DNA of 64,000 nucleotides from Chara braunii (taxonomy: Eukaryota > Streptophyta > Charophyceae > Charales > Characeae): positions 528,017 through 592,016 of the forward strand of contig BFEA01000301.1 in assembly GCA_003427395.1 (NCBI GenBank), given 5' to 3'. The notes beneath the pieces are model-generated. The model was not told the origin of the DNA. It was given only the letters and a program-made list of their open reading frames with translations, and did not search any database. Shown piece by piece: positions 11,318-22,940 of the stretch (positions within the stretch are counted from its first letter, which is position 1; every line of letters starts with the position of its first letter). The position numbers were made by a program, and so were the translations under genes.

Positions 11318-11390
11318 CATGCACAAAAAACAAAACATATGGCGGCGTATTATTCCACATTCTAGCAGATTTTGCACATTTGGTGAGAAG
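11318..11390 (+). mobile_element. Fragment of foldback element, cut by an LTR
   Basis: The sequence cacatgcacaaaaaacaaaa, then a ggcggcgtat and a ttccacattctagcag segment, matches the left arm of the foldback element at 33583-33997. It stops exactly where the LTR at 11391 begins, so the LTR probably inserted into it. Confidence 0.55.
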
Positions 11391-12340
11391 TGAAACGGTA
11401 TTCACCTATTCGCAGTAGCCGATGCAGACCCCAGGGCTCAATCCCTAGTTCTCACCTTACCTGTGTACAGTATCTGTGTCCACCCCGAGAGTTACCTGTG
11501 TCTTTCCCCACATTTGGTAGGTTGTCGTAGGTCCGTAGGGTATAGGGGTTCGATCTGTAGACCTATCGGATAGGAGTCTTAGCAAGTTCTAGAAGTTGTA
11601 GTTGTGGCTCCTCCGAAGGGTCAAGGTCGTAACTGCTACAGTCCTCAAGGGTCAAGGTCGTAGCTGCTACAGTGCCGAAAGGCCAAGTCCACGGTCTTCC
11701 GGAAGGTCCGAAAGTGGCCTTTCGAAGTACTGCCCACAGCAGACCAAGGAAAGTGGGCAAGTGGTGGAGTCTACCCGTGCTGAGTCAGCGGTGCCCAGTC
11801 CCAGTCAGTCCTAGTCCAGTCAAGCAAGTACCGTATGGGACTGTGTGCACCACGGGATGGGAAAGGGGCAGACCAACGAGCTACAGAAGTATAAATCAAG
11901 AGGCAGCGCACAGCCATTCATTCATTCTTGCGTAAGCCATGCGGAAGTGCTGCCAGAGCCACTTGTGCGAGGTGGTCTGCAGTGAGCCCGAAGACGAAGT
12001 GGACGAGAAGGAGAGCTTAGCCATAGCGATAGGAGTAGTAGCGGCCATAGCCGCCATAGCTGATAGGAGAGTGTAGCGTGTGTGCGTGTGCGTGTGTGTA
12101 CAGTGTGATGCATGTGCGATATCCAGGGTGATCCGGTGTGTGTGTGAACAGCAGAGTTGGGTTGGCGACGAACAGAGAACTGTACAAGCGCTGTTGCGCC
12201 GTAGCGATTCGAAGTGAGCTTGTATCTGAACTGCGTTCTTGGGTACCATATCTCTGAGTTCTGAGTGGGCGCTTGTCGCCACTTTGCTACGCAACCTGTT
12301 TACATGCATGTGAAGTCTGAAGATAGAGAGTCTGATTGCA
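11391..12340 (+). repeat. Isolated LTR (LTR family beta)
   Basis: It starts TGAAACGGTATTCACC and ends GAGTCTGATTGCA, 950 bp. It shares ends and internal blocks with the LTRs at 54194-55244 and 58965-60086. No PBS or element coding region adjoins it, so it is a solo or remnant LTR. The 5-bp flanks (agaag and gtagt) do not match, so no target duplication is evident. Confidence 0.8.
11890..11896 (+). promoter_or_regulatory. TATA box in the beta LTR
   Basis: TATAAAT in the context cagaag-TATAAAT-caagaggcagc. The same context recurs in the LTR at 58965-60086 (59455-59461), which supports it as the LTR core promoter. Confidence 0.55.
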
Positions 12341-12579
12341 GTAGTGCCGCCAAGCCCTGAGAATCACCTGCAGAGACCAACAGGGCCTAGCTAAGTGAGC
12401 AACCCATAACTGCTGAAACACAGACCTGAATTTGAATCCTGAGTATATATTCGGCCTGCTCGTGCTTCACTTCATATTCACTGCTTGCCTTGAGTTTGGT
12501 GGAGGGTCCGCGCTAAATTGCTGCGAGGACCCTTCATATTACCTGCAAGGGCCCTCTGGGGTGTCTGTGTATACACACG

Positions 12580-13182
12580 TGTTATGATTCTGGTTGCTTG
12601 TTGTCTGAGACCAACACTCGCACACATAGACTTTCAGGTATGCCCATACATACATAGAAGGAAGGGGAGAGGATAGGAGTATCACACCGCACAGGGAGAG
12701 AGAAACACAATGGAAGACTTGACCATGTGATATAACAGGGTACACTAAAAGTGCAATTCACTCCACTCAATCCTCACAACCAGTCATAAAGAAAAGCCAA
12801 GTAGATCACATCCAGGAGACAATGAAACGATGATAGTCCAAACCCAGTATTACACTGCTTATTAAACTCAGAGTCTCGAATTGTCAGGATAACCTCAGTA
12901 CTACAGTGCGCTGCTCAGAAATGAGCAGCGCTTCACTCCCCAACCCCGAGTAACCACCTGTGACACCCCGGGCCTGCTATTCATAGTTAGATTAGCTGTA
13001 GGAAATTCAGTTAGTACGGGCCTGTTTTTTCCCGTATTTACAGATATGTCCCTCACAAATTTTCCTTACATGCAAGTCACACGGTTAGCCCTCAGCCAAA
13101 CAAAATTACGAATCTGTCCTACCTATAGTACATCCTCGACAAAGAGAGGATACTGGCGACCAAAAAACAACAAGTCATTGCA
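12580..13182 (-). repeat. 3' LTR of element B (603 bp, internally deleted)
   Basis: In minus orientation it starts TGCAATGACTTG at 13182 and ends GAATCATAACA at 12580. It matches the 5' LTR except that the 547 bp at 20211-20757 of the 5' LTR are absent. The join here reads gacacccc-gggcctgc. Confidence 0.88.
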
Positions 13183-13200
13183 GACCTACCCTCCCCCGGA
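13183..13200 (-). other. Polypurine tract of element B
   Basis: On the minus strand a CCGGGGGAGGG-containing purine run lies just upstream of the 3' LTR start. This is where plus-strand DNA synthesis is primed in LTR elements. Confidence 0.65.
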
Positions 13201-13254
13201 GCGAGGACCTCGAGCTAGAGGCGTAGGCGTGCAGAGTGCCGAAGGGATTCTCCC

Positions 13255-14313
13255 TTCTGTGCTGCTTCATATCTGAGAATGATAGACTTTGTAGTCTTCA
13301 GAAGTTCCTTGCGAGTAAACCAGCGGTCTTCTGTGTGTGGCTGGTATAGAAACTTCACAAGGTACTCCTTATCTGGTCATGTACCTGACTCATCCTCAAC
13401 GGACTCCACCTCATATCCCCTGCCTGGGATAGGGGGACCGAACTGAGGAGGCCTGTCTGGGAATGCATCAGCTGAGGTGAATGGTAACAACTTAGATGCA
13501 TGAAAGACAGGGTAGGTTTGTAGATGCAGAGGGACATCCACTATATAGGATGGTCCAAATGGGTCAACTCCCACTGTATCTAAGACCTGCCATGGGCCCA
13601 TGCTTCGTGGCAGCAGCTTAGGCGAAATATCCTCCTCTCGCGACAACTCAGAACTGAGTACCCACATGCAGTCACCTGTGCGAATAGTAGAAGGACGTCT
13701 GTGCCTGTTAACCTGCTCAATCATAGCCTTTCGAGCTTTCAACAGGTTGGCACGAGCGCGCTCTGTCTACACGGTAACGCCTGGTGAACTCTGCAGTTCC
13801 AGGTGTCAACGTAGGGGTAACCTTATCGATGATATCATCGAGAGGCTGCCGTGGCTCACGACCCCAATGTAACCAGTAGGGTGTAAAGCCAGTGGAGGAG
13901 TGTACGAACGTGTTATAAACAAGTGCACGACCTAAATGGAGATCCCTGTCCTGCTGATCTGGACTGATCACGAGACGCAGAAACTGAAATAAAATTTGGT
14001 TCATCGCTTCAGCCTGTCCATTGGCTTCAGGATGACGACCAGATGCCATATTCAGTCTGGAATGGAGGTAATCCCTGCAGTAGGATTGCCATTCATTGCT
14101 GCAAAAACGAGGATCTTTGTCACTGGCTATAGAGGTGGGTGGTCCATGATGTGTGACCCACCTGTCAGCAAATGCCGCCTGGACGGCTGGAACGCGAGCC
14201 TCGGCTGGTAAGGGGATGAACTCTGCATATTTGGAGAACCGATCCACGGACACCATAACCTGACGCATACCACGAGGTGTGGTCCTACCTAAGTCAGTTA
14301 AGTCAATAAACAC
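13255..14313 (-). pseudogene. Element B integrase core, C-terminal domain and chromodomain
   Basis: The minus-strand frame from 14313 begins FIDLTDLG and has VDRFSKYAEFIPL, SDKDPRF and HPEANGQAEA, which carry the D, D and E of the integrase active site. After a frame change near 13740 come the C-terminal domain (RTGDCMWV, LPRSMGPWQVL, YPVFHASKLLPF) and a chromodomain: YEVESVEDES, a TGA stop in frame, then KEYLVKFLYQ and EDRWFTRKELL. The integrase inserts cDNA into chromosomes, and the chromodomain is thought to direct it to marked chromatin. A second in-frame TGA sits just before FIDLTD (14314-14316). Confidence 0.85.
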
Positions 14314-15190
14314 TCACTGTGCAAGTTGCTCTTTGATGGGTAGTGGTTTGAGTAGGCCAGGGGGAGGTCGTCGTACTACCTTGTTCCTTTGGCATAACTC
14401 ACAGGTTTCCACATAGTGCAGCATGTCACTCCTCATCTCCTTCCAGAAGAAGCGCTGCGACAGGGCTGCATACGATTTGAGGGCTCCAAAATGACCACGA
14501 GCATCATGACACTCAGGCATCAGGAGTGTTCTCAGCTTGCGGTCCTGGGGAATGCACAAGCGTTCCTCCCCTCTGCTGCAAGTGTACAGCAGGTTTGAAA
14601 CCAGAGTGTATCCTAGTTCAGATGCAGGATCGCCCTGGACATTCCTAACTATAGGCCCAAAAATCGCATCCTGGGGCAGCAACCGGGCAATGGTCTGACG
14701 AGTCTTCTCTCCAAAGGAGTGAGTGAAAGAGATGAGAAAAAAAGCGTTAGGCCTACGAGAAATGGTGTCTGCTACTCGATTATAGCATCCCTTCTCGTGC
14801 TTCAGTTCATAGTCAAACATGTTAATGAACTGAATGTAGCGGGCAAGCTTGTCATTCAGCTCTCCCTGGGACTTCATCCACTGAAAGGTGGAGTGATCTG
14901 AAAAGATCTTGAAGTGCCTGCCATGAGAAAGTTTTTCCAATGCTTGAGCGCTGACACAAGAGCATAAAGCTCTTTCTCATAGGTAGAATTTTGCAGCTTC
15001 TTGGTATTGATCTTCTTGCTCATGTACTCGACAGGCTGCACACAATTCCCATCATCCTGTTGAAGTACTGATCTTCTTGCTCATGTACTCGACAGGCTGC
15101 CCCTACACCGTACTGACTAGCATCAGTGGTAAGCACAAAAGGCAGGGTAGGGTCAGGTAACTTCAAAACAGGGGCACGACTCAAGGCCTC
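14314..15190 (-). pseudogene. Element B RNase H and integrase zinc domain
   Basis: The minus-strand frame 14940-14314 has FSDHSTFQWM and ADTISRRPNA of the RNase H C-terminal half. It is followed by the HHCC zinc domain of integrase (HDARGHFGALK.. CELCQRNK). The RNase H N-terminal half ([10 protein letters not shown], near 15110) is in another frame. A 32-bp segment coding for QPVEYMSKK is duplicated there (15009-15040 and 15068-15099), which breaks the frame. Confidence 0.8.
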
Positions 15191-15199
15191 CTTGAGACG

Positions 15200-15964
15200 T
15201 GTGAAAGCCTCCTAGCATTCTGATGTTCAAAGAAAGGAAGTGTCTTTCTTTGTGAGATCAGTCAACGGAGCTGTGATAGAAGAGAAGTTATGAATGAACT
15301 TCCTATAATAAGATGCAAGTCCCAAGAATGACCGGACATCGCGAATGTTAGCAGGTCACGACCAGTCCTGAACTGCAGCAACTTTCGTTGCTTCAGAAGC
15401 CAACCCCTCTCCAGAAATGACGTGACCAGATAGATCTCAGAGGGAACCCCAAAAGAGGATATCTCCCTGTTGATCTTATAGTGGTTATCACGTAAGGCCT
15501 GGAGGACCAGAGCCAGATGCTGCGCATGCTCCTGGACGGAACGACTGAATACCAAGATATCGTATAGGTAGACAACTAAGAACTTGTCCAGGTAAGGCCT
15601 GAGTATGCGATGCATCTCTATCTAAAAGGTGTCAGGGGCGTTGCAAAGACCGAATGGCATGACCAAATACTCATATGTGCCATACCTGCTTTTGAAGGTT
15701 GTCTTATGGACATCTCCTTCAACCATCTCAATCTGGTGATAACCAGATTTGAGGTCGATCTTGCTAAAGATAGTACAACCCCTCACCATTCCCCTTCGGA
15801 ACAAAGAGGACTAGTGCCCCAAACTCAGATGTGTTGGGCCTGATCCAGCCCTGATCAAGCTCTTCAAGTTCAGCGGGTGACATCCTATTGGGAGGGATCG
15901 AACCAGGCAGGATCTCAATCTTATGTTTGGTCTTCCTATGGACAAGTCCAGTAGGCTTCTCCAT
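15200..15964 (-). pseudogene. Element B reverse transcriptase, deleted and mutated
   Basis: Minus-strand pieces are KHKIEILPGS and [12 protein letters not shown] (15964-15800), then [18 protein letters not shown] and [12 protein letters not shown] (15790-15622), then the palm end (15615 onward). The usual block between FVPK and FSKIDL, with the VDYR-L-N motif, is missing and the frame shifts there. The catalytic YxDD motif reads YLYD (15570-15559), so the first Asp of the pair is Tyr. It could not polymerise DNA. Confidence 0.85.
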
Positions 15965-16560
15965 AAGATATGAGAAGCGGTCAACAACCTACTGAATTTC
16001 AGAGGGACAGGGAGTAGTTTCCACATCAGTCTGTTATAAGCCACGAACAGACGGGTGTGGTCAGTCTGGCGCGAGAAACGCAAAAATATGCAAGCATTCG
16101 TACAATAACAGCTGCTGGCCGGATGGTACTCATCAGCGAGCATACAAGGGCGATAAATCCCATGCCGGTCAGGTAGCTCAACCCGAGGGATCCGCCAGTC
16201 GATCCTAGGATTGGTGGCCCCAAGCCACTGCATAGAGAAGACAAGGTCAAAGGGAACGTTAGGAAACACGTAAAAATTCAGGCGGTGCCTAATTTCTCCC
16301 TGCTTGTCAAACGACACAGGTAGGCCCTTGACAACAGTCGTGATCCTGACTGTGGAAGAGTCCCCAATGCGAACCTCTATACGTTGTCGCAATTTCATCA
16401 ATCTCTGATCCAAGTGCAGCTTGCTGACTGCCTTGGGAGATATGAAGTTGTGAGTAGCCCCACAGTCTAAGAGCCCTTTGATCTTGGTTCCCAAGATAGA
16501 GGGTCGAAGCAGGATGAGTTCTGACCTGTGTTTTTTCTTCTCCTGCAAGGACAAGAAAAG
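15965..16560 (-). pseudogene. Element B aspartic protease
   Basis: The minus-strand frame (part of 16821-15811) has IKGLLDCGATHNFIS and, later, NFYVFPNVPFDLVFSMQWL, the two halves of a Ty3-type retropepsin. The active-site triad is Asp-Cys-Gly (16467-16459) where Asp-Ser/Thr-Gly is usual. The same Cys occurs in element C. It would cut the gag-pol polyprotein. Confidence 0.8.
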
Positions 16561-16790
16561 ATCAGCAAGGCACTGAGCATCCTCCTCCTCCCACGTCTCA
16601 TCCAACTCAGAGTCCGCCAAGGCGAAGGACCCTGAAGATGCAACTCCAAGTGAAGAACCAGCGAGAGAGTGTGAAGATTCACCTTCATCAGAAAGTGAAT
16701 CGGCACTGGTGGAAGGAGTTGCTGCTTCCACCTCTCTCTGCTCCAGTTTTTTTAACAAGAGCTGCTTGTGGATCTGCGAGGCATGCTGGG

Positions 16791-18273
16791 ACAGTCTTTT
16801 AAGAAGTGGTCCCCCTCGCACCTCGGGCAGACACCCTTGTCCTTTCTCTTCCTCTAGACCCCCTCCTGAATTCTGAGTGCATGCCAGGGGAAGGTGGAAG
16901 GATCAAGGGGGTCAGTAGGCCAACAGACGTCTCGTTGTAGAGGTACTCTCTGGGCACTAGGGGAAGAGGCACATCCCTTACCTTTCCCCTTGCTGCTGGT
17001 TGGTGCTTTCTAGGTTGGGGTTTTACCCCTTGACATGCCCATCAAAGCATCAGCCAGGGCAAGAACAGCAGGATCTGGAGCAGATGAGGAAGCAGTCCCA
17101 GATGGAGAGGTCCCACCCTGGGATGCTGCATCATCATCTGAACTCGAAGCTACAACAGCAAGCAGCGCACCCTTCCTCCTCCTTCGCCCCTTTGAGGAGC
17201 TCTTCCTTCCTTCAAAAGGTGCTTCCTGGCCATGGACTTTGGACTCCAAGTCCAGGGTTGCTCTGCCAAAGGACCGCCAGTCCTTGTGGCCCTGAAAGAA
17301 TAAGGCAAGCTGGAGTTGCTCAGGCACTGCCCTAAGGAAATGAACGACCAGATACTGCTCACTCACCTCCAACCCAAAAGTCGATGTCAAACTCTCAAAG
17401 GTGGAGTACAATTTGGACAAGGAGCCATCAAACTTTTTCTGGCCCAGGCGCAAAATTTTGTCTGCTGCTTTTCTGGCCTGCTCCTTGTCCACAAACCAGT
17501 CCTGCAGTGCCTGCAGAAATCCAGCCACCCCCAACCTCTGCGCCCAATCAAACATCTCCATACCTTCCTTGTTGGAGGTAAATTGCACCATTTCAGTGCA
17601 GTCCTCTCCAGACGAGCAAGGATGGCTGACACTTTCACATCCTCATCACATTTGAACCCACTCAGGTAGGTTCTTTGTGAAGTGACCCAATCTGCAACAT
17701 CCACCTTAGTGTCCTCGCCAGAGAACATGGTCGGAGGGGTCAGCTTGGGCCGCTGCTGATCGAATGAAACTAAGGGCTGTGAAGCGGTTGTTCACTTGGG
17801 TGTAGAAGATGGGGATGTGGGTTTGGATTGTGGAAGTGGCCGAGGGCCTGCTTGAGAAGGCCCAGGGGATGGAGGCAAGGTCAGTGTGGTAGGGATCTTC
17901 AAATGAGCAAAGATCTGATCCAGTTTGGCGGAGATGTCATCCAACTTTTTAGAAAAGGCAGAGTGGCTGCTCTCCAGACTGGTAATTCGGTCGTCCCGAT
18001 TAGTAAAATAAGAACGGTGAATATCATCATGCAAGAGGATGAACTCAGCCATGTCCTTATTGTACTGGTTGGAAGTACCACTCACCCTAATCTTCTCTAC
18101 ATCTGCAATCAACAGCTTTCGCCTGGCCTCCTTCTGAGCTTTGCCTTTAGCTACTCAACTGCATGGGCCTGCTGACGGAGTTTCTCCTCCTGGGCCCACA
18201 GTTCAGCCTCTAAAGGATCAAGCGGAATCTGAGGCTTCACATCAGAAGCCTCCCCCTTCTCAGCATCTGCCAT
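16791..18273 (-). pseudogene. Element B gag
   Basis: The probable start Met is at 18273 (MADAEKGEASDVK), with an in-frame TAG soon after. Pieces follow in several frames: a coiled-coil-like stretch ITSLESSHSAFSKKLDD (near 17950), DVADWVTSQRTYLSGF (17700-17650), and the gag core MFDWAQRLGVAGFLQALQDW and FLRAVPEQLQLALF (17590-17290). A zinc knuckle with unusual spacing C-x2-C-x3-H-x4-C (CPRCEGDHFLKDC) lies at 16829-16791. Frame changes and stops show it is a pseudogene. Confidence 0.8.
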
Positions 18274-19800
18274 TTCCACAATTCAGATAAATAAAAATAA
18301 AAACATTTAACAGAAGACAAACAGGAGGTAATAGGAATTGAGTTTTCTCTCCAGTACTCACTCAATTGCTATCACCTGCCTGAAGAGAGGAAGTTGATTA
18401 GTCTGAGCAAGTGAGTGCTCAGTCTCAGCAGACCGCTCGAGGGTCAGGGTTAGTTTAGAGTACACTCGGCAAAAACCAATTTCATGATTTTCCCATCACT
18501 ACCCTGGACCGTAGCACAATTAGTGAAAATTCTTTCAGAAGCGGGTGCTTTAACCACCACCATGTTATCTTGTATTTGTTCCACCAACAATTGCACGCAA
18601 TAATTGCAAATCCTGCATCAATAACTGACAGGATGCAGTCTTGAACTGATTAGTGTTGATTATTAGTTAGACAAAGTGACTAATTAGGGATGGACAGGTG
18701 TCCATTGATAACCAAGATGCAACGATTTACAGGTAATCCTATTTTTAGACCTACCCCGCAGACTTCACCACTCTATGACGCTGTATCCCATACCTTGGGT
18801 ATGGCGAATTACAATTTTCATTGTAACCGACTCAAAACATGAAATCTTGATGTGTTGATTTCAGATACAAACTGAGTACTGAATTGCGATTTACCTGGGA
18901 CTGGCAGAATTGAATTCTGACGGACGAAATTGAAGTTATGATTGACCCTAGTCTCGCCAAGCTTCAACTATGTTAGCGCAGAATTCAAATTTGCATTATC
19001 ACTAACCACAGGACCCTGAATTCACCAATTCACTACACAGTATAAATCGCAATGCTGTAAAGCAGTCATAGATGAAATCTGAGTCAGGAAGGAGGTCAAG
19101 TAGGGTTAGTAGAAGTCAAAGAAGATAGGTAGGGAATTTCGATTTTCAACTGTCTACTGACTGACAGACCATATTTCGCTTATCTAAAAATAGACCAAGA
19201 ATCGCCACGCAGGATAGAGTAAGGAACACACTTACTTCAGGGTCAACTCTGAAGAAGATGCATGAAACTCTGGCTATGGCTGACTGGTCAACCCCATCTC
19301 GCCAGTTTCATCTCTAGATAGTACCCATTGTTCCCACATACCAAATTGCCTGAAACTTGGTGATCCAGCAGATTACCCTGAGGCGCTTCACCCCCAACTG
19401 ACAGATTCAATGAATTTGATCTCCCAGGTGCCAATAACTGAGAAACTCAATACAGCGCCACATCACCCTGTACTGCACTGCTTGGAAATTGGGGATCTTG
19501 ACCCAATTCCAAAATCGTAACCTCCAGGGATCACTTCCTTGCCAATCGCCAGCCTCCATATGAATCGCCAGGCTAAAAATATAGCCTCTCAGAGCCTCTC
19601 AAGCCTCTGAGCACCAATCGCCAACCACTCCTGCACAACCCTAGTGAGGAGTGAGTCACCCTTTGTCAAATTCTTCTCGCCACACACTCACTACCGCCAC
19701 CCTTACTGACAACAACCCTGAAGATGATGAATCGCCATGAGACTCGACTCCAGTATCTCGCCTGATGATGATGTTTGCTCCAACTCACCAGAGTCTGGAT
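18274..19800 (-). other. Element B 5' leader, no coding region seen
   Basis: About 1.5 kb between the PBS and gag. It is AT-rich relative to the surroundings and carries no recognised gene or conserved motif. Confidence 0.6.
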
Positions 19801-19818
19801 CCAATCGCTCCGATACCA
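19801..19818 (-). other. Primer-binding site of element B (tRNA-iMet type)
   Basis: The minus strand reads TGGTATCGGAGCGATTGG, two bases from the LTR terminus CA. It has the same first 13 bases as the PBS of element A. Confidence 0.85.
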
Positions 19819-20475
19819 ACTGTTATGATTCTGGTTGTTTGTTGTCTGAGACCAACACTCGCACACATAGACTTCCAGGTATGCCCATACATACACAGAA
19901 GGAAGGGGAGAGGATAGGAGCATCACACCGCACAGCGAGAGAGAAACACTGCGGAAGACTTGACCATGCGATATGACAAGGTACACTGAAAGTGCAATTC
20001 ACTCCACTCAATCCTCACAACCAGTCATAAAGAAAAGTCGGGTAGATCACATGCAGGAAACAATGAAACGATGATAGTCCAAACCCAGTATTACACTGTT
20101 TATTAAACTCAGAGTCTCGAATTGTCAGGATAACCTCAGTACTGCAGTGCGCTGCTAAGAAATGAGCAGCGCTTCACTCCCCAACCCCAAGCAACCACCC
20201 GTGACACCCCTGAGCCCTTGAAACATCAAACCCTCGAACCCCACGGCAGGGCACCAACTTCTCTCGCCTCCAGCAGACCTCGATAACCCAGACCTCTGAC
20301 AGCCCCTACGTGCTGGCAACGTACAGCGCAGGTCCCAGCTATGGCCGGCACTCCGAAGGTCTGGCTATGCCTGTGTCCTTCCGTGCTGACCCGTCACCAC
20401 TTCCGGTTCACGCGTAGCGCAGCAGCGATGTACTCGGTACCAACTGCCAAAATCCCTGAACCGATGTGCACATCC

Positions 20476-20483
20476 TATTTATA
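20476..20483 (-). promoter_or_regulatory. TATA box in the element B 5' LTR
   Basis: TATAAATA on the minus strand, inside the block missing from the 3' LTR. Its orientation fits transcription of element B. Confidence 0.5.
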
Positions 20484-20504
20484 GTCTACTCTAGCCTAGG
20501 CTCG

Positions 20505-20684
20505 ACCTAGACCGGACTGAGTGACCGACTCGTGCCGATTCAGCTTAGGCCTCTCGGCCTCTACCTCTAGACCGGACTGAGTGACCGACCGGTGCTGATT
20601 CAGCTTAGGCCTCTCGGCCTCTACCTCTAGACCGGACTGAGTGACCGACCGGTGCTGATTCAGCTTAGGCCTCTCGGCCTCTAC
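20505..20684. repeat. 60-bp tandem repeat, 3 units, in the element B 5' LTR
   Basis: The units start at about 20505, 20565 and 20625. The last two are nearly identical (ctctagaccggactgagtga start). The 3' LTR lacks all three. Confidence 0.85.
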
Positions 20685-20999
20685 CTCACCCGGCTATAGG
20701 CTATAGGACCGTCTATCAGCATAGGCCTGTAGGGCCTGTCTGTCCTAGGGGTAGCCCGGGCCTGCTATTCGCAGTTAGGTTAGTTGTAGGAAATTCAGTT
20801 AGTACGGGCCTGTATTTTCCCGTATTTACAGATATGTCCCTCACAAATTTTCCTTACATGCAGGTCACACGGTTAGCCCTCAGCCAAACAAAATTACGAA
20901 TCTGTCCTACCTATAGTACAGCCTCGACAAAGAGAGGCTACAGGCGACCAGAAAACAGCAAGTCATTGCACACACAACCCTAAACAAAAAAAACAAAAA

Positions 21000-21096
21000 A
21001 AAAGAAAAGAAATTGAGTGCATCACTAATTTGCAGATGGCGCATGGCGCACGCGCACCGCACGGCGCAGCGCAGAGGTGCGCCGCAAGTATGGTTC
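21000..21096 (-). repeat. GC-rich SINE-like repeat, copy 2
   Basis: Reverse-complement copy of the repeat at 7527: the head catacttgcggcgca is at 21096-21082, followed by GCGC-rich sequence. A T-rich tract in this orientation lies just beyond. Confidence 0.5.
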
Positions 21097-21100
21097 ATTC

Positions 21101-21510
21101 ACATCTGCTGATTCGGACTACAGGCAATGGGGAAGCATCTTTCTGTGACGTGCTTGTGAGGACAGAGCTGATGCACCCATAGCTGTTTTTTTCTCTGCAC
21201 ATACCCAATCATTTTCAGAACACTATTGCATGCCAATCAGGGTGGTTGGTGCCTTAGTGAGCAAGTGCTGGACAGTTTTCCCTGCAAGCTTCGTTGTAAA
21301 ATAGCAAATTTTCAATGATCTTGCCCAAAAGATCTTTGGCCATTCACAGCAAGCTGTCAATCCAAGCAAGCTCGCAACTTTCATACCATGCTCCAGCACA
21401 TGAACATGAGATGGAAACCATATTGGAATTCAAATTCATTATTGGCGATCAAAGAACAACAAAACCATTCAAAGTTGTATACAAGTGGCAGCTATGGCTG
21501 CCCCGGGTAA

Positions 21511-21512
<2 letters not shown>
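21101..21512. other. Intron sequence, no gene seen
   Basis: Non-coding; no recognisable repeat or motif. Confidence 0.5.

Positions 21513-21585
<73 letters not shown>
21513..21585. repeat. CT microsatellite ending at an N
   Basis: About 72 bases of pure CT dinucleotide, cut by a single N at 21586, probably a scaffold join. Confidence 0.9.
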
Positions 21586-21586
21586 N

Positions 21587-21699
21587 GAGATCAAAACACT
21601 CTCTCTCTCTGTCCTCCATAATATTCTCCTCCATCACTTCCCCTCCTCCAGGATCCCAGCTTAATAGAATCTGTTTGGTAATGATGTGCTTTCTGCAGG

Positions 21700-21742
<43 letters not shown>
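21587..21742 (+). repeat. 95-bp repeat plus CT microsatellite
   Basis: Bases 21587-21681 (gagatcaaaacac start, tctgtttggtaa end) are identical to 27076-27170 and 27172-27266. Each distal copy continues as gatgtgctttctgcagg and a CT run, here 21702-21742. It is a dispersed repeat associated with CT tracts. Confidence 0.8.
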
Positions 21743-21744
<2 letters not shown>

Positions 21745-21789
21745 CCCCCCCCCCTCTCCCTCTCTCAAACACACACCTGACATACTCCT

Positions 21790-22340
21790 AAGTCGTAACT
21801 ATGCTGCCCTGCATTGTTGTATTTTTGGGACTTCCTTGAACTCCGTTGCTATTTTGGGGAGTTGGACTTCTGTGGGAGACTGGACTCCTACGACCAACCC
21901 GAAACTTCTACACAAAGCGGCGATTTGAGCTACGACCCTACCAATTGGACTATGTTACATGGGACATGGGACCTTGGGAATTCTGGGACCAGAACTGGGA
22001 GAGGTAGAAATGCATGAAAACCTTTCAAATATTGATTTCCGATCATGCGAACAGGTTTTGAATCAAGCTCAGGGGACAAGCTGTCAACGACTCGCTATAT
22101 CTTCACTGCAAGTAATTCTGAAGTGGAAAGGGCTCAGCAATTTTAAAGTTTTCTGAAATCGGGTTTCAAAGAATTTTGAGGTGCTGAAAATGCGGAATCC
22201 CCCCCCCTTTGGATGAACTGCAAGGGAATGAGCACTGCGAATTACAATAAACCAAATTGCAGCATTCCATAGAAATCTAGAAAATTTTGAGCCCGAGCTG
22301 AAAGCAGATTGCAAACTGAGATAACACCGAAATAAGTATG
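21790..22340. other. Intron sequence, no gene seen
   Basis: Non-coding; nothing recognised. Confidence 0.45.
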
Positions 22341-22344
22341 TGCA

Positions 22345-22940
22345 AAACATTGATGTCGCATGATGATGAAAGCCCTCTTCTCGCCTTCCCTCACCAATGT
22401 CAACAACGTAGCTCTTCTACGTTGGTGCTTGCCGCCCAGACTACCGACCTGGACTCTTATCCACAACAGGTCCGCTATGGAGAGCATCAGTCCGATGCAT
22501 GCATGAAAACACAAATTGAACGATCCGCTTCTCTTCCACCAGATGAGTGGTTCGTCACATCCCCCCCTCTCCCTAACTTCCACTTCCCACAGCCCATCCC
22601 CCAGGACCACCGATTTCCTCCAATAGCTGGGCGCCCGTACGTGCAAGGCATTGATGTGGCATGATAATGAAAGCTCTCTTCTCACCTTCCCTCACCAATG
22701 TTAACAATGTAGCTCTTTTGCATTGGTGCTCGCCGCCCAGACTACAGACAGACAGCTCCTACGACCTGCACTCCTATCTACAACAGGTCCGCTATGGAGA
22801 TCATCAGCCTGATGTATGCATGAAGACACCGATTGAACGATCTGCTTCATCACATCAGCCCCTCTCCCTGGCTTCCACTTCCCACAGCCTAACCCCCATT
22901 ACCACCGCTTTCCTCCAATAGCTGGGCGCCAGTTCCACCT
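22345..22940. repeat. Diverged tandem duplication, two units of about 297 bp
   Basis: Unit 1 (about 22345-22642) and unit 2 (about 22643-22940) both run from cattgatgt(c/g)gcatgat through caggtccgctatggag to tcctccaatagctgggcgcc. They differ by scattered substitutions and a few indels. Confidence 0.8.

Larger units (their letters stand above)
12580..20970 (-). mobile_element. Element B: complete but disabled chromovirus
   Basis: This 8.4-kb minus-strand element reads 5' LTR (20970-19821), PBS, leader, gag, protease, RT, RNase H, integrase, chromodomain, polypurine tract and 3' LTR (13182-12580). The chromodomain after the integrase defines the chromovirus branch of Ty3/gypsy. Frameshifts, in-frame stops, an RT deletion and an altered YLDD motif make it defective. 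The LTRs are colinear except for 547 bp present only in the 5' LTR. The outer 5-bp flanks (acacg, cacac) are similar but not identical. Confidence 0.9.
19821..20970 (-). repeat. 5' LTR of element B (1150 bp)
   Basis: In minus orientation it starts TGCAATGACTTG at 20970 and ends CAGAATCATAACA at 19821. It is colinear with the 3' LTR apart from 547 bp (20211-20757) found only here. That block holds a three-copy 60-bp tandem repeat and a TATA box. Confidence 0.88.
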
